Shown: one piece after another, positions 25,781 to 35,896 of the stretch
How the letters are laid out: every line of letters starts with the position of its first letter
Numbering within the stretch: the stretch's first letter is position 1
NCBI RefSeq assembly: GCF_000384415.1
Contig: NZ_ARVU01000001.1
Location: forward strand, 2,170,001-2,234,000
Direction: 5' to 3'
From: Cycloclasticus pugetii PS-1
GTDB lineage: Bacteria; Pseudomonadota; Gammaproteobacteria; Methylococcales; Cycloclasticaceae
Length of the DNA: 64,000 bases
Made by a program: the position numbers and the translations under genes
Notes under the pieces: model-generated
Database searches by the model: none
The model's input: the letters and a program-made list of their open reading frames with translations, nothing else
Told to the model about the DNA's origin: nothing

Positions 25781-28621
25781 TTAAACGTTTAGCTTTTTCT
25801 CTATGCGTTGCTTGTAATTTAGATAATGAACCATTTGCAGCGCATCATCACTGCTTGCCCCGAGTTCATAATACGGAACATCGATATCAGTAATATATAT
25901 TGGGTACTTTTCTGCAGATTTTCGTGCCTGCACGATAAACCGCGATACACTGCTATACAGCTGATCACCCTGCTCAAGGCTTGAGAACACTTGATCGTTG
26001 CAATAAATATATGTCCCTTTGGTCTGTTCATCATAAACCACCCGAACATTTATCATATCCGGTTCTACCTTATCGGACACGAACACTTGCTTATGCCCCC
26101 AATGTTGGCCAATTTTCTCCAGTTTATAACACATTATTTCCGCATCAAAAGCGGTACTACTTAATTGCTCAGCACCCAGTCCTCGGCGATGAAAAACACT
26201 ATCAATTAATACCCGATACGATTGCAATAATGACGTTTCGTACACAAATGTCTGCTCGTCAAAAAACATCGAACCGTTCTCATCTAAAATATAAACTTGC
26301 GCCTTATTATCACCGAGTTGACTGTAATAAAGGTTTGTATGACCTGCCTTATGATGTCTATAAATAACAGGCAGTAAGCCTTTTGGGTCAATTTTATTAT
26401 CAAAATATACTGGACTAAAAACTGGCTGAGGCCTTGCTAGCTCTTCAAACAAATGATTTTCCGCTACGCCGGTGGCTGTCATTTTGCCATCGTTAACCTG
26501 CATAATATAGAACGAGCGAGCCAGCTGAATAACAAAACGTGGTGACACACCATGCGCATATTGTCTAAAAACAATCGCCACTTCTTTAAACAACGCTTGT
26601 ATTCGCTTAGCGACACTCATCGCTCTGGGCGAGTTATAACTAGCACTGACCAAACGTGGAAGCACTTGTGCAGGACCGAGTGTTTTATGGTCAAAAATAT
26701 CACAAAAACAATTCATTAGACCGGTTGCTGACTCGTATTTACCAATAATAACTTCGTTCCAGGAATTGCGTAGCAGCATGTCTACCGTATACACCAAGTT
26801 CCGCCGCTGAGAGCCAAAACTTAAGGCATCTGACCGCTCACTGGTTAGGTTCACCCCTTTTTCAGTGAAACTACTCATTGAATCTAAACCTGAATTAATC
26901 ACTAACAGGACATCTGTCACCACTGACTCATGACAATACGCCTTCAAGTGAACCGGTTTTTTTGGCAGCGCATCAAAAAACGACTGGATCGAATGCAGTG
27001 TCTGCGCGACTTCGCGTGAACTTATCTGGCTTGCCCCCGGGTTTAAGGCAACCTTTGTTCTGCTACCGACTACGCCATTATCAACACTCCACGCTATCAA
27101 GCCAATTAAGCTAGGGGCCTGTCGTATAAATTGCTCATCGCGCCCCTCTCCCAGCCTATTTAATAGCCAGCTTGTTTGCGTATTTTTCACTACCTGCGTT
27201 AATACAACTTTAGTTTCAGGCTGTAACAAGGTGTGTTTGATCGTAGAGCGCTCTAATTTACTAGGACGTTTTTCAAACGTCGCGTTAAGCTTTCTTCCTA
27301 ATAGCAGGAACTCTTCATTATCACGCCTTGATTTTTCGACTCTCTGTTTTGCAAACTTCACCAACAAGCGATAACTGTATGTCAGCTCATGAGTTAAACG
27401 CTGTTTTTCTTGTTGTGCTTGGGAAATATTCCAGCCCTTATTGTCCAACGAATGTTTAATGTAATCAGGCAACGGCTGGCATTTAGCCAGCATGTCACTA
27501 AAAACACGTTGTCGCCAATCGGGCGTAGCCGCTATACGCGCATGCTCATTAAGCTTGCTGAAAAAACAATACCGCATTAAGTTCAAACGCTCAGGCTCGT
27601 CCCTTCCAATGAAGTACGCTTCAAGCACATCATACAAAATAAGGTAAGCATCGAGTTTATTAGCATCTGACTCACCTGCATACACTCGTTCCTTCATTAA
27701 TAATGCAGCCCAATGAGAACTGGGGTACTGGTCAACATACGATTCCATTAACATCAGCTTTAATAGCGACTTATAAGGCGAGTCGATCGCCTTGTATAAG
27801 TGCCAAAATGAGGCCCCTAAAAACTCTTCGGCAGGAACCTTTTCAAGCCCTCCAAAATCAATGACATCATGCTGATCAATAAAGCGCTGCTTTAATAAAT
27901 TATCAACAAACACTTGATAGTTGTTTTCTTCTGTTGGTGGTACCAGCCACCACACTGGGTAACGACCAGCAACATACAAGGCGGTACGGTAAAACTCTTC
28001 TAATAATAAATGATGCTGCGTACTGCCACTGCTTTCTGAGGACAAGGGCGTTGCTTCACCTTGTTTAAATTTTTCCGCATTCATCAAAAAGAAATGCACT
28101 TCAAGGCCTAGCGTTGTTGCCCACTTTTCAATACTACTGGCTTTTTCTTGCAACAGCGCCAAGGCGCTCGTTGATAAAGTTGGCGCATAGCACAGCCATA
28201 AATCCATATCACTGTCTTTAACATATGCAATACTGCCAACACTCCCCATCAAAAAAATGGACTCAATGCCGAAAGCACGTTTGGCTCGTTTGCTATAAAC
28301 AAAGCCTTTACCCAACTTTTTAGCTTTATCAATGGAAAGCTTATCTGGCGAATAATCAGCAATACCGGCAGGCGTTTCGCTGGACACATAACCGGGCAAC
28401 ACAGGGTGATTAACGTGAAATAACAACGGTAATAATTCTAAGAATATTTTCTGCCGAGGGGTAACAGCATCTATAGCCCGTTGCATTTTTAACTTATGAA
28501 GGTTTAAAAATCGCTGCTTGACTACTTTTAAATCTTTCTTACTAATATCACCATTCGGGCCGACAAGGCTGATGCATTTTAAATGACGCCCCTGAACAGG
28601 TTTTTTTACTGAACCAACCAT
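25781..28621 (-). CDS. cyaA: Class I adenylate cyclase
   Basis: 946 residues, above the 848 of E. coli CyaA and close to the Pseudomonas type. The N-terminal catalytic domain has the nucleotidyltransferase motif MGSVGSIAYVKDSDMD, with G126-S127 and the metal aspartates D138 and D140. The C-terminal half is the regulatory region of the family. Makes cAMP from ATP for CRP-type control. It begins 3 bases after a degenerate GGDEF gene on the same strand, so both are on one transcript. No crp gene is in the window. Confidence 0.95.
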   Translation of the reverse strand: MVGSVKKPVQGRHLKCISLVGPNGDISKKDLKVVKQRFLNLHKLKMQRAIDAVTPRQKIFLELLPLLFHVNHPVLPGYVSSETPAGIADYSPDKLSIDKAKKLGKGFVYSKRAKRAFGIESIFLMGSVGSIAYVKDSDMDLWLCYAPTLSTSALALLQEKASSIEKWATTLGLEVHFFLMNAEKFKQGEATPLSSESSGSTQHHLLLEEFYRTALYVAGRYPVWWLVPPTEENNYQVFVDNLLKQRFIDQHDVIDFGGLEKVPAEEFLGASFWHLYKAIDSPYKSLLKLMLMESYVDQYPSSHWAALLMKERVYAGESDANKLDAYLILYDVLEAYFIGRDEPERLNLMRYCFFSKLNEHARIAATPDWRQRVFSDMLAKCQPLPDYIKHSLDNKGWNISQAQQEKQRLTHELTYSYRLLVKFAKQRVEKSRRDNEEFLLLGRKLNATFEKRPSKLERSTIKHTLLQPETKVVLTQVVKNTQTSWLLNRLGEGRDEQFIRQAPSLIGLIAWSVDNGVVGSRTKVALNPGASQISSREVAQTLHSIQSFFDALPKKPVHLKAYCHESVVTDVLLVINSGLDSMSSFTEKGVNLTSERSDALSFGSQRRNLVYTVDMLLRNSWNEVIIGKYESATGLMNCFCDIFDHKTLGPAQVLPRLVSASYNSPRAMSVAKRIQALFKEVAIVFRQYAHGVSPRFVIQLARSFYIMQVNDGKMTATGVAENHLFEELARPQPVFSPVYFDNKIDPKGLLPVIYRHHKAGHTNLYYSQLGDNKAQVYILDENGSMFFDEQTFVYETSLLQSYRVLIDSVFHRRGLGAEQLSSTAFDAEIMCYKLEKIGQHWGHKQVFVSDKVEPDMINVRVVYDEQTKGTYIYCNDQVFSSLEQGDQLYSSVSRFIVQARKSAEKYPIYITDIDVPYYELGASSDDALQMVHYLNYKQRIEKKLNV

Positions 28622-28624
28622 CCG

Positions 28625-29422
28625 CTACATGACTGCCGTCAGATCGATATCATCTCGTAGTGCTTGTAACATTGCCTGAGTCGTATCCCCTTTTGACCAT
28701 TCGGTTAGCCCAACCGAAAAAGAAACTGGGCGGCCATCACCTTTGGCAAACAAGGACAAATGCGGCTCTTCATTAAATTTTTTTAACAATGAAGCAGCAG
28801 ATTGATAATTGGTCTCGGGCAGTATCACCAGAAAGGTATGAGGATCCAGCATGCCAATTTGATCGGCCCAGCGCAGCTGGTCTTTAAGAAAATAAGCAAT
28901 GCGTTTGACGCAACGCGAGAATAGTTGGCTATCCATTTGATCTGGAAAAAAATAACTGATTCTTAACAACGATAACGGGTTATCGTAACGACGACTACGA
29001 CTAATATGCCCATCCAGCATTTCAACAATCACATCATTACTCATCATCCCAGTTGTTGGGTCTTTTAAGTTTAAGCCAGACAAATCATCCTGTAGTCGTC
29101 TGCACTCATTACCAATAATGACTAAGTCCGTACAATCATGAAAAAAGTAGATATCGTACTCAGGCGTCTTGATATGTTCGCGTCTGAGCCACCGTTGCTG
29201 AGTTTGCTGCGGCGGCACAGGAAAGGGGTTACCGGCGCTCAGTAACAAAGAAGTCAACTCACTACTTTTGAACGTCGTACTATCTTGTATTTCTTCTTGT
29301 TGAAGCAAAGATAACAGGTAAGGGTTAAGCCATTGAACGCCTTGCTCATTCATTACCAACACACCAAAATCTGCAACGTCTAGTGCTTGCTGTCCCCACC
29401 CTCCTGACAATGAATCAAACAT
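28625..29422 (-). CDS. PAS-like / degenerate GGDEF protein
   Basis: 265 residues. Residues 10-100 resemble a small PAS-like sensor (VADFGVLVMNEQGVQWLNPYL). Residues 118-265 have the GGDEF-domain layout: the DPTTGMMSND entry, then RYDNPLSLLRISYF, RWADQIGMLDPHTFLVILPET and VSFSVGLTEW. The catalytic RYGGDEF is replaced by QIGMLDPHTF (188-197), so diguanylate cyclase activity is very unlikely. It may bind a nucleotide or protein instead. Being 3 bases ahead of cyaA, it could tune cAMP synthesis. A perfect 14-base palindrome lies just before its ATG. Confidence 0.8.
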   Translation of the reverse strand: MFDSLSGGWGQQALDVADFGVLVMNEQGVQWLNPYLLSLLQQEEIQDSTTFKSSELTSLLLSAGNPFPVPPQQTQQRWLRREHIKTPEYDIYFFHDCTDLVIIGNECRRLQDDLSGLNLKDPTTGMMSNDVIVEMLDGHISRSRRYDNPLSLLRISYFFPDQMDSQLFSRCVKRIAYFLKDQLRWADQIGMLDPHTFLVILPETNYQSAASLLKKFNEEPHLSLFAKGDGRPVSFSVGLTEWSKGDTTQAMLQALRDDIDLTAVM

Positions 29423-29436
29423 CTTTTAGCTAAAAG
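29423..29436. repeat. Perfect 14-base palindrome at the GGDEF-cyaA ribosome site
   Basis: CTTTTAGCTAAAAG is a perfect palindrome that abuts the ATG of the GGDEF gene. It covers the position of the ribosome site, which otherwise shows only AAAAG. It could be an operator or a weak RNA hairpin that limits translation. Confidence 0.4.
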
Positions 29437-29505
29437 TTACTGTTATTAGTCGTACCCTAAGTATTGCTGATTTTTTCAAAAATACTGTTTTTTCTTAGCT
29501 TTTCT

Positions 29506-30897
29506 TCATTCTGCTAACAACGTCTTTGCATCCATTATTGCTTGGCGTACTTGATTTGGCGCTGTTCCACCCAAATGGTTTCGCGCACACACAGAGCCCT
29601 CTAGGGTCAGCACCTGAAAGACATCATCGCCGATGTCTTGTGAAAAGCCCTGCAACTCGTCAAGCGACAACTCCGATAAATCACGGCCCGTTTCAGTTCC
29701 TAAGCGCACTGCCAACCCTACAATTTCGTGTGCATCTCTAAATGCAATGCCTTTACCTACCAAGTAATCTGCCAAATCTGTTGCTGTGGAAAAGCCTTGT
29801 TTAGCGGCCTTCAGCATCGATGCTTTTACTGGCTTAATATTCGGCACCATATCGGCAAACGCACGCAAAGACCCTAAAACCGTATCGACGGTATCAAACA
29901 ACGGCTCTTTATCTTCTTGGTTATCTTTGTTGTAGGCTAAGGGTTGGGACTTCATCAGCGTTAACAACGACACCAAGTGACCGTTTACGCGCCCTGTTTT
30001 ACCGCGCACCAATTCAGGCACATCGGGGTTTTTCTTTTGCGGCATGATCGATGAACCGGTACAAAACGCGTCTGGCAAATCAACAAAATTAAATTGCGCG
30101 CTCGTCCATAAAACAATTTCTTCTGAAAAGCGAGATAAGTGCGTCATCAACAAGGCAGAGGCCGCACAAAATTCTATTGCAAAATCACGGTCACTAACAC
30201 CATCTAAAGAATTGGCTGACGGGCGAGAAAAACCCAACAATTCTGCCGTCATAAAGCGGTCAATCGGGTAACTCGTTCCGGCTAACGCGGCTGACCCCAG
30301 CGGCATAACATTAACCCGTTTTGCACAATCTGCAAACCGTTCGGCATCACGCTTTAGCATTTCAAACCACGCCATTAAGTGATGCCCAAAGGTGACCGGT
30401 TGCGCCACTTGTAGGTGTGTAAAGCCAGGCATAATCGTATCAGTATGCTGTTCGGCCAAACTGACCAGACCTTGTTGTAAACGCTTCAACTCTGATTGAA
30501 TCATCCCTAGCTGGTCACGCAAAAACAAACGAATATCTGTCGCCACCTGATCATTACGTGAACGCCCTGTATGCAGCTTTTTACCTGCCATACCGATACG
30601 TTCGGTTAACGCCGCCTCAATGTTCATGTGCACATCTTCCAATGCAACAGACCATTCAAACTCACCCGCTTGAATACAGCTTAAGATATCCGCTAAGCCT
30701 TCCTCTATCTGCTGACATTCTTGCTCAGTTAGAATCCCCACCTTGGTCAACATTTTGGCGTGAGCGACTGAGCCTTGAATATCATACGGTGCTAGACGTT
30801 GATCAAAATCAACGGAGGCTGTAAATGCCTGAACAAAGGCGTCGGTGCTTTCAGTGAAGCGGCCGCCCCACAATTTATTTTGTTTATCTAGTGACAT
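29506..30897 (-). CDS. argH: Argininosuccinate lyase
   Basis: 463 residues (E. coli 457). Splits argininosuccinate into arginine and fumarate. The fumarase/aspartase superfamily signature [11 protein letters not shown] is intact, and [12 protein letters not shown] and [10 protein letters not shown] are typical. Divergent from algZ with 91 bases between the starts, as in Pseudomonas. Confidence 0.98.
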   Translation of the reverse strand: MSLDKQNKLWGGRFTESTDAFVQAFTASVDFDQRLAPYDIQGSVAHAKMLTKVGILTEQECQQIEEGLADILSCIQAGEFEWSVALEDVHMNIEAALTERIGMAGKKLHTGRSRNDQVATDIRLFLRDQLGMIQSELKRLQQGLVSLAEQHTDTIMPGFTHLQVAQPVTFGHHLMAWFEMLKRDAERFADCAKRVNVMPLGSAALAGTSYPIDRFMTAELLGFSRPSANSLDGVSDRDFAIEFCAASALLMTHLSRFSEEIVLWTSAQFNFVDLPDAFCTGSSIMPQKKNPDVPELVRGKTGRVNGHLVSLLTLMKSQPLAYNKDNQEDKEPLFDTVDTVLGSLRAFADMVPNIKPVKASMLKAAKQGFSTATDLADYLVGKGIAFRDAHEIVGLAVRLGTETGRDLSELSLDELQGFSQDIGDDVFQVLTLEGSVCARNHLGGTAPNQVRQAIMDAKTLLAE

Positions 30898-30988
30898 GTC
30901 TTTAGCTACAAAAGTGAATTTTCGCCTAGTATATCACTTAAGAATCGCTTACTTTAGAACGAATAGAACATAGGCTAGCACTTCCAGC

Positions 30989-32044
30989 ATGGACAAAAGT
31001 TCTCTCACACAACAAGCTTATTTTTTGCCGGACATGTGTCTTGCTAAGAATGTCCTGTATCTCACGCTTATTTCTCAATTACTGGCCATTATTCTTGCCT
31101 TAAATACCAGCTTTATAAGTGGTGACTTTTGGGTAGCGCTTAGTTTAAATGCCTTGTTTATTTTATGGGTTGCCTTTACATGCGCTGCTATTTTTTGCGC
31201 TTTGAAAGAAAAAATAAACCGTTGTTCTTCAACCCAGATATGTCTTCTGATGTTTTTCACCATCAACCTTACAACCTTGTTCATTACCTGGGTCATCTCT
31301 TTTTTATTACCCCAGCTAGACCTATTTGCAAGTTCCCCAAATAGCTACCTTAGTATCTATTTAAGAAATACGGGTATCAGTATTATCTTTAGCCTTATTT
31401 TATTACGCTTTCTATACATTCAATTTCAATGGCGCAGACAAATAAAGGCAGAAGCCGATGCACAACTTGATGCATTACAGGCCCGTATTCGACCACATTT
31501 TTTATTTAATAGCCTAAATACCATTGCCAGCCTAACGCGAATAGACCCACCCTTGGCTGAGTCGCTGACAGAAGACTTAGCTGAATTATTTCGAGCTAAT
31601 ATGCAAACCTCTAAACGACTGATTCCTTTTAGCCAAGAACTTGCTTTCATTCAACAATATTTAAATATCGAGCAAACCCGTTTAGGTGATCGGTTAACCA
31701 TACGGTTAGATATTTCAAACATCCCAAGCGATGCCCTCATCCCGCCGTTAAGCATTCAACCTATCATTGAAAATGCCGTTTACCATGGTATTGAAACGGT
31801 CGGTGACGGCGGCGAGCTGAATATTTCTGGCAGTATGGAAAAAAGTATTATTCGTTTACTCGTCAAAAACCCTATTGGCAATGAACACGCATCAAAGGAG
31901 CGAGGCGGAAACAAGATGGCCTTGCATAATATCCGCCTTCGAATGGAGCAATGCTTCCCAGGGCAAAGCCAGTTACTGGTCAGCTCAAGCGATTTAGAAT
32001 TCCAGACCCAACTTAAATTTCCATACCAAAAGTCCCTCTTATGA
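30989..32044 (+). CDS. algZ: AlgZ/FimS-type membrane sensor kinase
   Basis: 351 residues. Four hydrophobic spans (about 22-42, 49-71, 85-109, 127-145), then a LytS-type His_kinase domain with the phospho-acceptor H170 in RPHFLFNSLN and the N-box QPIIENAVYHG. It overlaps the AlgR-type regulator by 4 bases (ATGA), so the pair works together. The argH-algZ-algR-hemC order is the Pseudomonas one, where this system controls alginate and type IV pili. Targets here are unknown. Confidence 0.9.
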   Translation: MDKSSLTQQAYFLPDMCLAKNVLYLTLISQLLAIILALNTSFISGDFWVALSLNALFILWVAFTCAAIFCALKEKINRCSSTQICLLMFFTINLTTLFITWVISFLLPQLDLFASSPNSYLSIYLRNTGISIIFSLILLRFLYIQFQWRRQIKAEADAQLDALQARIRPHFLFNSLNTIASLTRIDPPLAESLTEDLAELFRANMQTSKRLIPFSQELAFIQQYLNIEQTRLGDRLTIRLDISNIPSDALIPPLSIQPIIENAVYHGIETVGDGGELNISGSMEKSIIRLLVKNPIGNEHASKERGGNKMALHNIRLRMEQCFPGQSQLLVSSSDLEFQTQLKFPYQKSLL

Positions 32045-32781
32045 AAATCTTAATTGCAGATGATGAACCACTGGCAAGGCAACGTTTAAAAAGACTAGTC
32101 GATGCAATTAGCAGCCACCACACTGTCTATGCCGATGCCAGTAATGGGGTTGACGCATTAAAGCAATGCATTGATATTCAACCTGAGCTGGCTTTACTGG
32201 ATATTCGCATGCCAAAAATGGATGGTTTGCAAACCGCTACTGAAATAGCAAACGCTCAATTAAAAACACGGGTAGTCTTTGTCACCGCCTACGACGAATA
32301 CGCTATTGAGGCTTTTGATAAAAATGCCATTGATTATTTGCTTAAGCCGGTTAAACAAGCTCGATTAGATCAAGCCATTGATAAAGCAGCGCAATACATG
32401 GCGCAGCCCATCGATATCAAACAAGCCGCGCCATTATTATCACGACCACGCCAACACCTTTGCGCTCATACACATCATGGCCTTAAAGTCCTGAACGTCA
32501 ACGATATCTTATTCTTCAAAGCTGACCATAAATACGTTCTCGCGTCGACTGCAACAGAGTCGATATTAATCGAAGACTCGCTGAAATTACTGGAGGAAGA
32601 ATTCGGCACACAATTCTTTCGCATTCATCGTAATGCCCTGGTTAATACAACTGCCATACACGCTATTACAAAATCTGCCTCGGGCCAATTCGAGCTGCAG
32701 CTTAAAGGCTATAAAGACACCTTGAGCATCAGTCGACGACACCAAGCCGAATTAAACCGTTTTCTGCGACAGAAAGACTGA
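32041..32781 (+). CDS. algR: AlgR-type LytTR response regulator
   Basis: 246 residues. Receiver domain with D54 in ALLDIRMPKMDG and K in LLKPVK; LytTR DNA-binding domain at about 140-245 (FFRIHRNALVNT, SISRRHQAELNRFL). Partner of the upstream AlgZ. No direct target sites were identified. Confidence 0.93.
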   Translation: MKILIADDEPLARQRLKRLVDAISSHHTVYADASNGVDALKQCIDIQPELALLDIRMPKMDGLQTATEIANAQLKTRVVFVTAYDEYAIEAFDKNAIDYLLKPVKQARLDQAIDKAAQYMAQPIDIKQAAPLLSRPRQHLCAHTHHGLKVLNVNDILFFKADHKYVLASTATESILIEDSLKLLEEEFGTQFFRIHRNALVNTTAIHAITKSASGQFELQLKGYKDTLSISRRHQAELNRFLRQKD

Positions 32782-32846
32782 GTCTCCTTAAACATGTCGT
32801 CACCGGCTGATATAATCCGTCTATCTCACAACCCTTTGTTACCGTC

Positions 32847-33776
32847 ATGTCTCTGATTAAAATCGCAACTCGCAAAAGCCCATTAGCCCTTTGGCAAGCT
32901 GAACACGTCGCTAAATTGCTAAAAGCATCACACCCTTCACTTGAAATTGAGTTGGTTAAAATGGTCACCCAAGGTGACAAAATTCTTGACACCCCCTTAG
33001 CAAAAATTGGTGGTAAAGGCCTTTTTATTAAAGAGCTTGAGCAGGGAATGCTAAATGGTGATGCAGACCTCGCCGTTCACTCGATGAAAGATGTACCCGC
33101 TCAAGTACCAGAGGGCTTTGAAATTGGCGCTATTTTGTCACGTGAAGACCCTCGGGATGCCTTTGTTTCCAACGCCTACTCAAGCATTAACGATTTACCC
33201 ATAGGCGCTGTTGTTGGCACCTCAAGTCTTAGGCGTCAGAGCCAGCTACTTAAAATGCGCCCTGACTTACACATCAAATCACTTCGAGGAAACGTAAATA
33301 GTCGCCTGCAAAAGTTAGATAACGGCGATTATGATGCCATTATTCTTGCTGCAGCGGGTCTGATTCGCCTTGGCTTTGAGAACAGAATAAAAATGCCCCT
33401 TCCGGTTAACACATTGTTGGCGGCTATTGGCCAAGGCGCTATCGGCATAGAATGTAGGCAGGGCGACACGGCAACACTAGCGCTCATTGAATGCTTACAT
33501 GACAAGCCTACAGCTATTCGTGTGCAGGCCGAACGCGCCATGAATTTCACACTGGAAGGTGGGTGCCAAGCCCCCATCGCGGGGCACGCAAGGATTAAAG
33601 GTGATATTTTACGCCTACATGGTTTGGTCGCAGAACCTGATGGCAGTGTAATGATCACTGAACAACTAGAAGGCCCCCTTGAGGATGCAGAAAAGATTGG
33701 CGTTACCGTTGCTAACCGTCTCTTAGCTGCCGGTGCTAAGGAGATTCTAGACAAACTGTACGATCATGCAGAGTAA
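32847..33776 (+). CDS. hemC: Porphobilinogen deaminase (hydroxymethylbilane synthase)
   Basis: 309 residues (E. coli 313). Polymerises four porphobilinogens into hydroxymethylbilane. C240 in [13 protein letters not shown] binds the dipyrromethane cofactor, and D82 in HSMKDVP is catalytic. Overlaps hemD by 11 bases. The sixty-five-base gap after algR may hold its promoter. Confidence 0.97.
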   Translation: MSLIKIATRKSPLALWQAEHVAKLLKASHPSLEIELVKMVTQGDKILDTPLAKIGGKGLFIKELEQGMLNGDADLAVHSMKDVPAQVPEGFEIGAILSREDPRDAFVSNAYSSINDLPIGAVVGTSSLRRQSQLLKMRPDLHIKSLRGNVNSRLQKLDNGDYDAIILAAAGLIRLGFENRIKMPLPVNTLLAAIGQGAIGIECRQGDTATLALIECLHDKPTAIRVQAERAMNFTLEGGCQAPIAGHARIKGDILRLHGLVAEPDGSVMITEQLEGPLEDAEKIGVTVANRLLAAGAKEILDKLYDHAE

Positions 33777-34509
33777 TGAAAAAACTGTCTTAGTCACGCG
33801 GCCGGCCCATCAATCAGATCACCTATGTGGCCTGTTAACGGCAGCAGGCTTTACACCAATTCGCTACCCAACCATAGCGATTCAAGCTGTTGAAAATACA
33901 GCGCATATTAGCAACACTTTATACCAGCATAGTAACTACGATTACCTGATTTTTATCAGTGCAAATGCAGTTATACAGGCCGATCGCCTAATAGATCATC
34001 AATGGCAAAAAACACCTTCTGGCATGATTGCCATTGGGCCTAAAACAGCCGACACGCTGGACCAACTCGGTTTAAAACCTGCCATTACTGCCGCTAAACC
34101 CTTTAATTCTGAGCGCCTACTTACACAGCTTCCAAGCGACCTTAAGCAAAAAAAAGGGCTCATCATTAAAGGCAAAGGAGGCCGTACTTTATTGGCTGAA
34201 CAACTACAAAAACGCGGCATGACCGTTGATACTCTTGACGTATACCAACGCACATTACCTAATAATTACAAGACAAGCCACAACAAGAAACCCGCCTACA
34301 TCACTATCACTAGTCAACTGGCCTTAGACAACCTATTTCTAATCCCGCCAAGGCCTATTGATGAGCTTAAACAACAGTGTACTTTCGTGGTCTTTAGCGA
34401 ACGACTTGCCCGCTACGCCAGCAGTCTTGACTGCCAACATCTGCTCATTAGTCATGGGGCTAGCGATAAAGGCTTAGTCTCTGCCATCAACCAAGACAAA
34501 AAACGCTAA
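33766..34509 (+). CDS. hemD: Uroporphyrinogen-III synthase
   Basis: 247 residues, standard length. The family is poorly conserved, but [17 protein letters not shown] at the N-terminus, FISANAV and [18 protein letters not shown] are typical, and it follows hemC with an 11-base overlap. Cyclises hydroxymethylbilane with inversion of ring D. Confidence 0.94.
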   Translation: MQSNEKTVLVTRPAHQSDHLCGLLTAAGFTPIRYPTIAIQAVENTAHISNTLYQHSNYDYLIFISANAVIQADRLIDHQWQKTPSGMIAIGPKTADTLDQLGLKPAITAAKPFNSERLLTQLPSDLKQKKGLIIKGKGGRTLLAEQLQKRGMTVDTLDVYQRTLPNNYKTSHNKKPAYITITSQLALDNLFLIPPRPIDELKQQCTFVVFSERLARYASSLDCQHLLISHGASDKGLVSAINQDKKR

Positions 34510-34631
34510 CAAATTTTTTTAAGCATCGTAGCTGTTTCGGCGCTATACTGAAGAGGACCATAACTGACTTTACAACCATTAGGCTCTATGTATTGAAATG
34601 ACCTAATCTTTATCACTCACGGATATCTGTC

Positions 34632-35885
34632 ATGAATGACTCATCAAAACAGGAAGCGCACACTGAAGACAAACCTAACCCTAAGGCAAGCAGTAAGCAG
34701 CCTGAAAAGGTAGTGGCAAAGACATCATCTACTAATCAGCCCAAACAAAAATCAAGAAGTGCGATTGCTTGGCTGGCCATTTTTTTAGTTATTCTGGCCA
34801 CCATGGCTGGGTACCTCGCCTTTAAGCAACTCACTCAACACATTAGTCAACTGTCGAGCAGCATCGACGCACTTAAAAACGACACGTCCGGAGCTTCAAA
34901 CGAACTCCAATCTAAAACCCGTCAAGTTAGCAATCAGTTATCAGACCTTAACTCACACGTTGAGCAGCTCGAGCAGTCGGCAGATGAAAGGATCACTTTA
35001 TTACAACAACAAGTCGGCAAAAATAGGCGTCAATGGCTTATTGCTGAAGCTGAGTATTTAGTGAGTGTGGCCAATACCCGCTTACAATTAGCCGGAGACG
35101 TTGATACCGCCATTGTTGCTCTACAGACCGCTGATCAACGACTTAAAGAAAATGGCGACCCCCTAACATTTGCCATTCGTCAACAAATAGCAAAAGAAAT
35201 AAACCTTCTCAACAGTACCGTCTTACCAGATACGGTAGGTCTTTCGTCGCAACTTTTGGCCCTAGAAGACGCCGTTTCTAACATGGGTATTAAAGCGCCT
35301 CATGCCGGTACCGCTCAAGCACCTGAAATTGGTAAAGGTGATACCTCCCCTATTCCAGAAAATATTCAAGACACCCTTAACGATGCTTGGGAGAGCTTCA
35401 GTAAATTAATCGTCGTTCGGCGCAGCGATAAACCTTTAGCCGCGTTGATGACACCAGAGCGCATTGAACTGATTAGAAAAAATTTAGCCTTAAAGCTTGA
35501 ATCAGCCAGGCTAGCCTTAATTAACCAGCAACAAGCCCTTTACACTGCGAACATCGCCATTGCTAAAACTTGGCTAGGTGATTACTTTGATCATAACAAC
35601 CCTGCTGTAAAAACGGCCCTTAAGCAACTTGATAAGCTTGAAAATACAGTCATCAAAGCTGAGCTTCCCTCTATTGCCTTATCGTTAAAGATGCTGCGCG
35701 ATTTGCCCCTATTAAGCATGTCAGCCGAAGACAGTACCGCCCCTTCAATCACTATTACTACCCCTGCTTCCATAGAAAAAAAGGATCTCAGCTCACAGCC
35801 ACCAGCTGAAGAACCAGCCCCCCTCGCAATAGACAATAACATGCCAACTTCGGCAGCTCCGGAACCTACTAAAGCAGAGCAATAG
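34632..35885 (+). CDS. hemX: HemX-like membrane protein
   Basis: 417 residues. A charged, disordered N-terminus (1-48), one membrane span (about 50-68, AIAWLAIFLVILATMAG), a periplasmic coiled coil (about 75-130) and the conserved RQWLIAEAEYLVSVANTRLQL of PF04375. The C-terminal 40 residues are rich in P, T and A. Although named for uroporphyrin-III C-methyltransferase, this family has no methyltransferase domain; its role beside hemY is unclear. Lies 122 bases after hemD. Confidence 0.9.
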   Translation: MNDSSKQEAHTEDKPNPKASSKQPEKVVAKTSSTNQPKQKSRSAIAWLAIFLVILATMAGYLAFKQLTQHISQLSSSIDALKNDTSGASNELQSKTRQVSNQLSDLNSHVEQLEQSADERITLLQQQVGKNRRQWLIAEAEYLVSVANTRLQLAGDVDTAIVALQTADQRLKENGDPLTFAIRQQIAKEINLLNSTVLPDTVGLSSQLLALEDAVSNMGIKAPHAGTAQAPEIGKGDTSPIPENIQDTLNDAWESFSKLIVVRRSDKPLAALMTPERIELIRKNLALKLESARLALINQQQALYTANIAIAKTWLGDYFDHNNPAVKTALKQLDKLENTVIKAELPSIALSLKMLRDLPLLSMSAEDSTAPSITITTPASIEKKDLSSQPPAEEPAPLAIDNNMPTSAAPEPTKAEQ

Positions 35886-35896
35886 AGGCAAGCACT

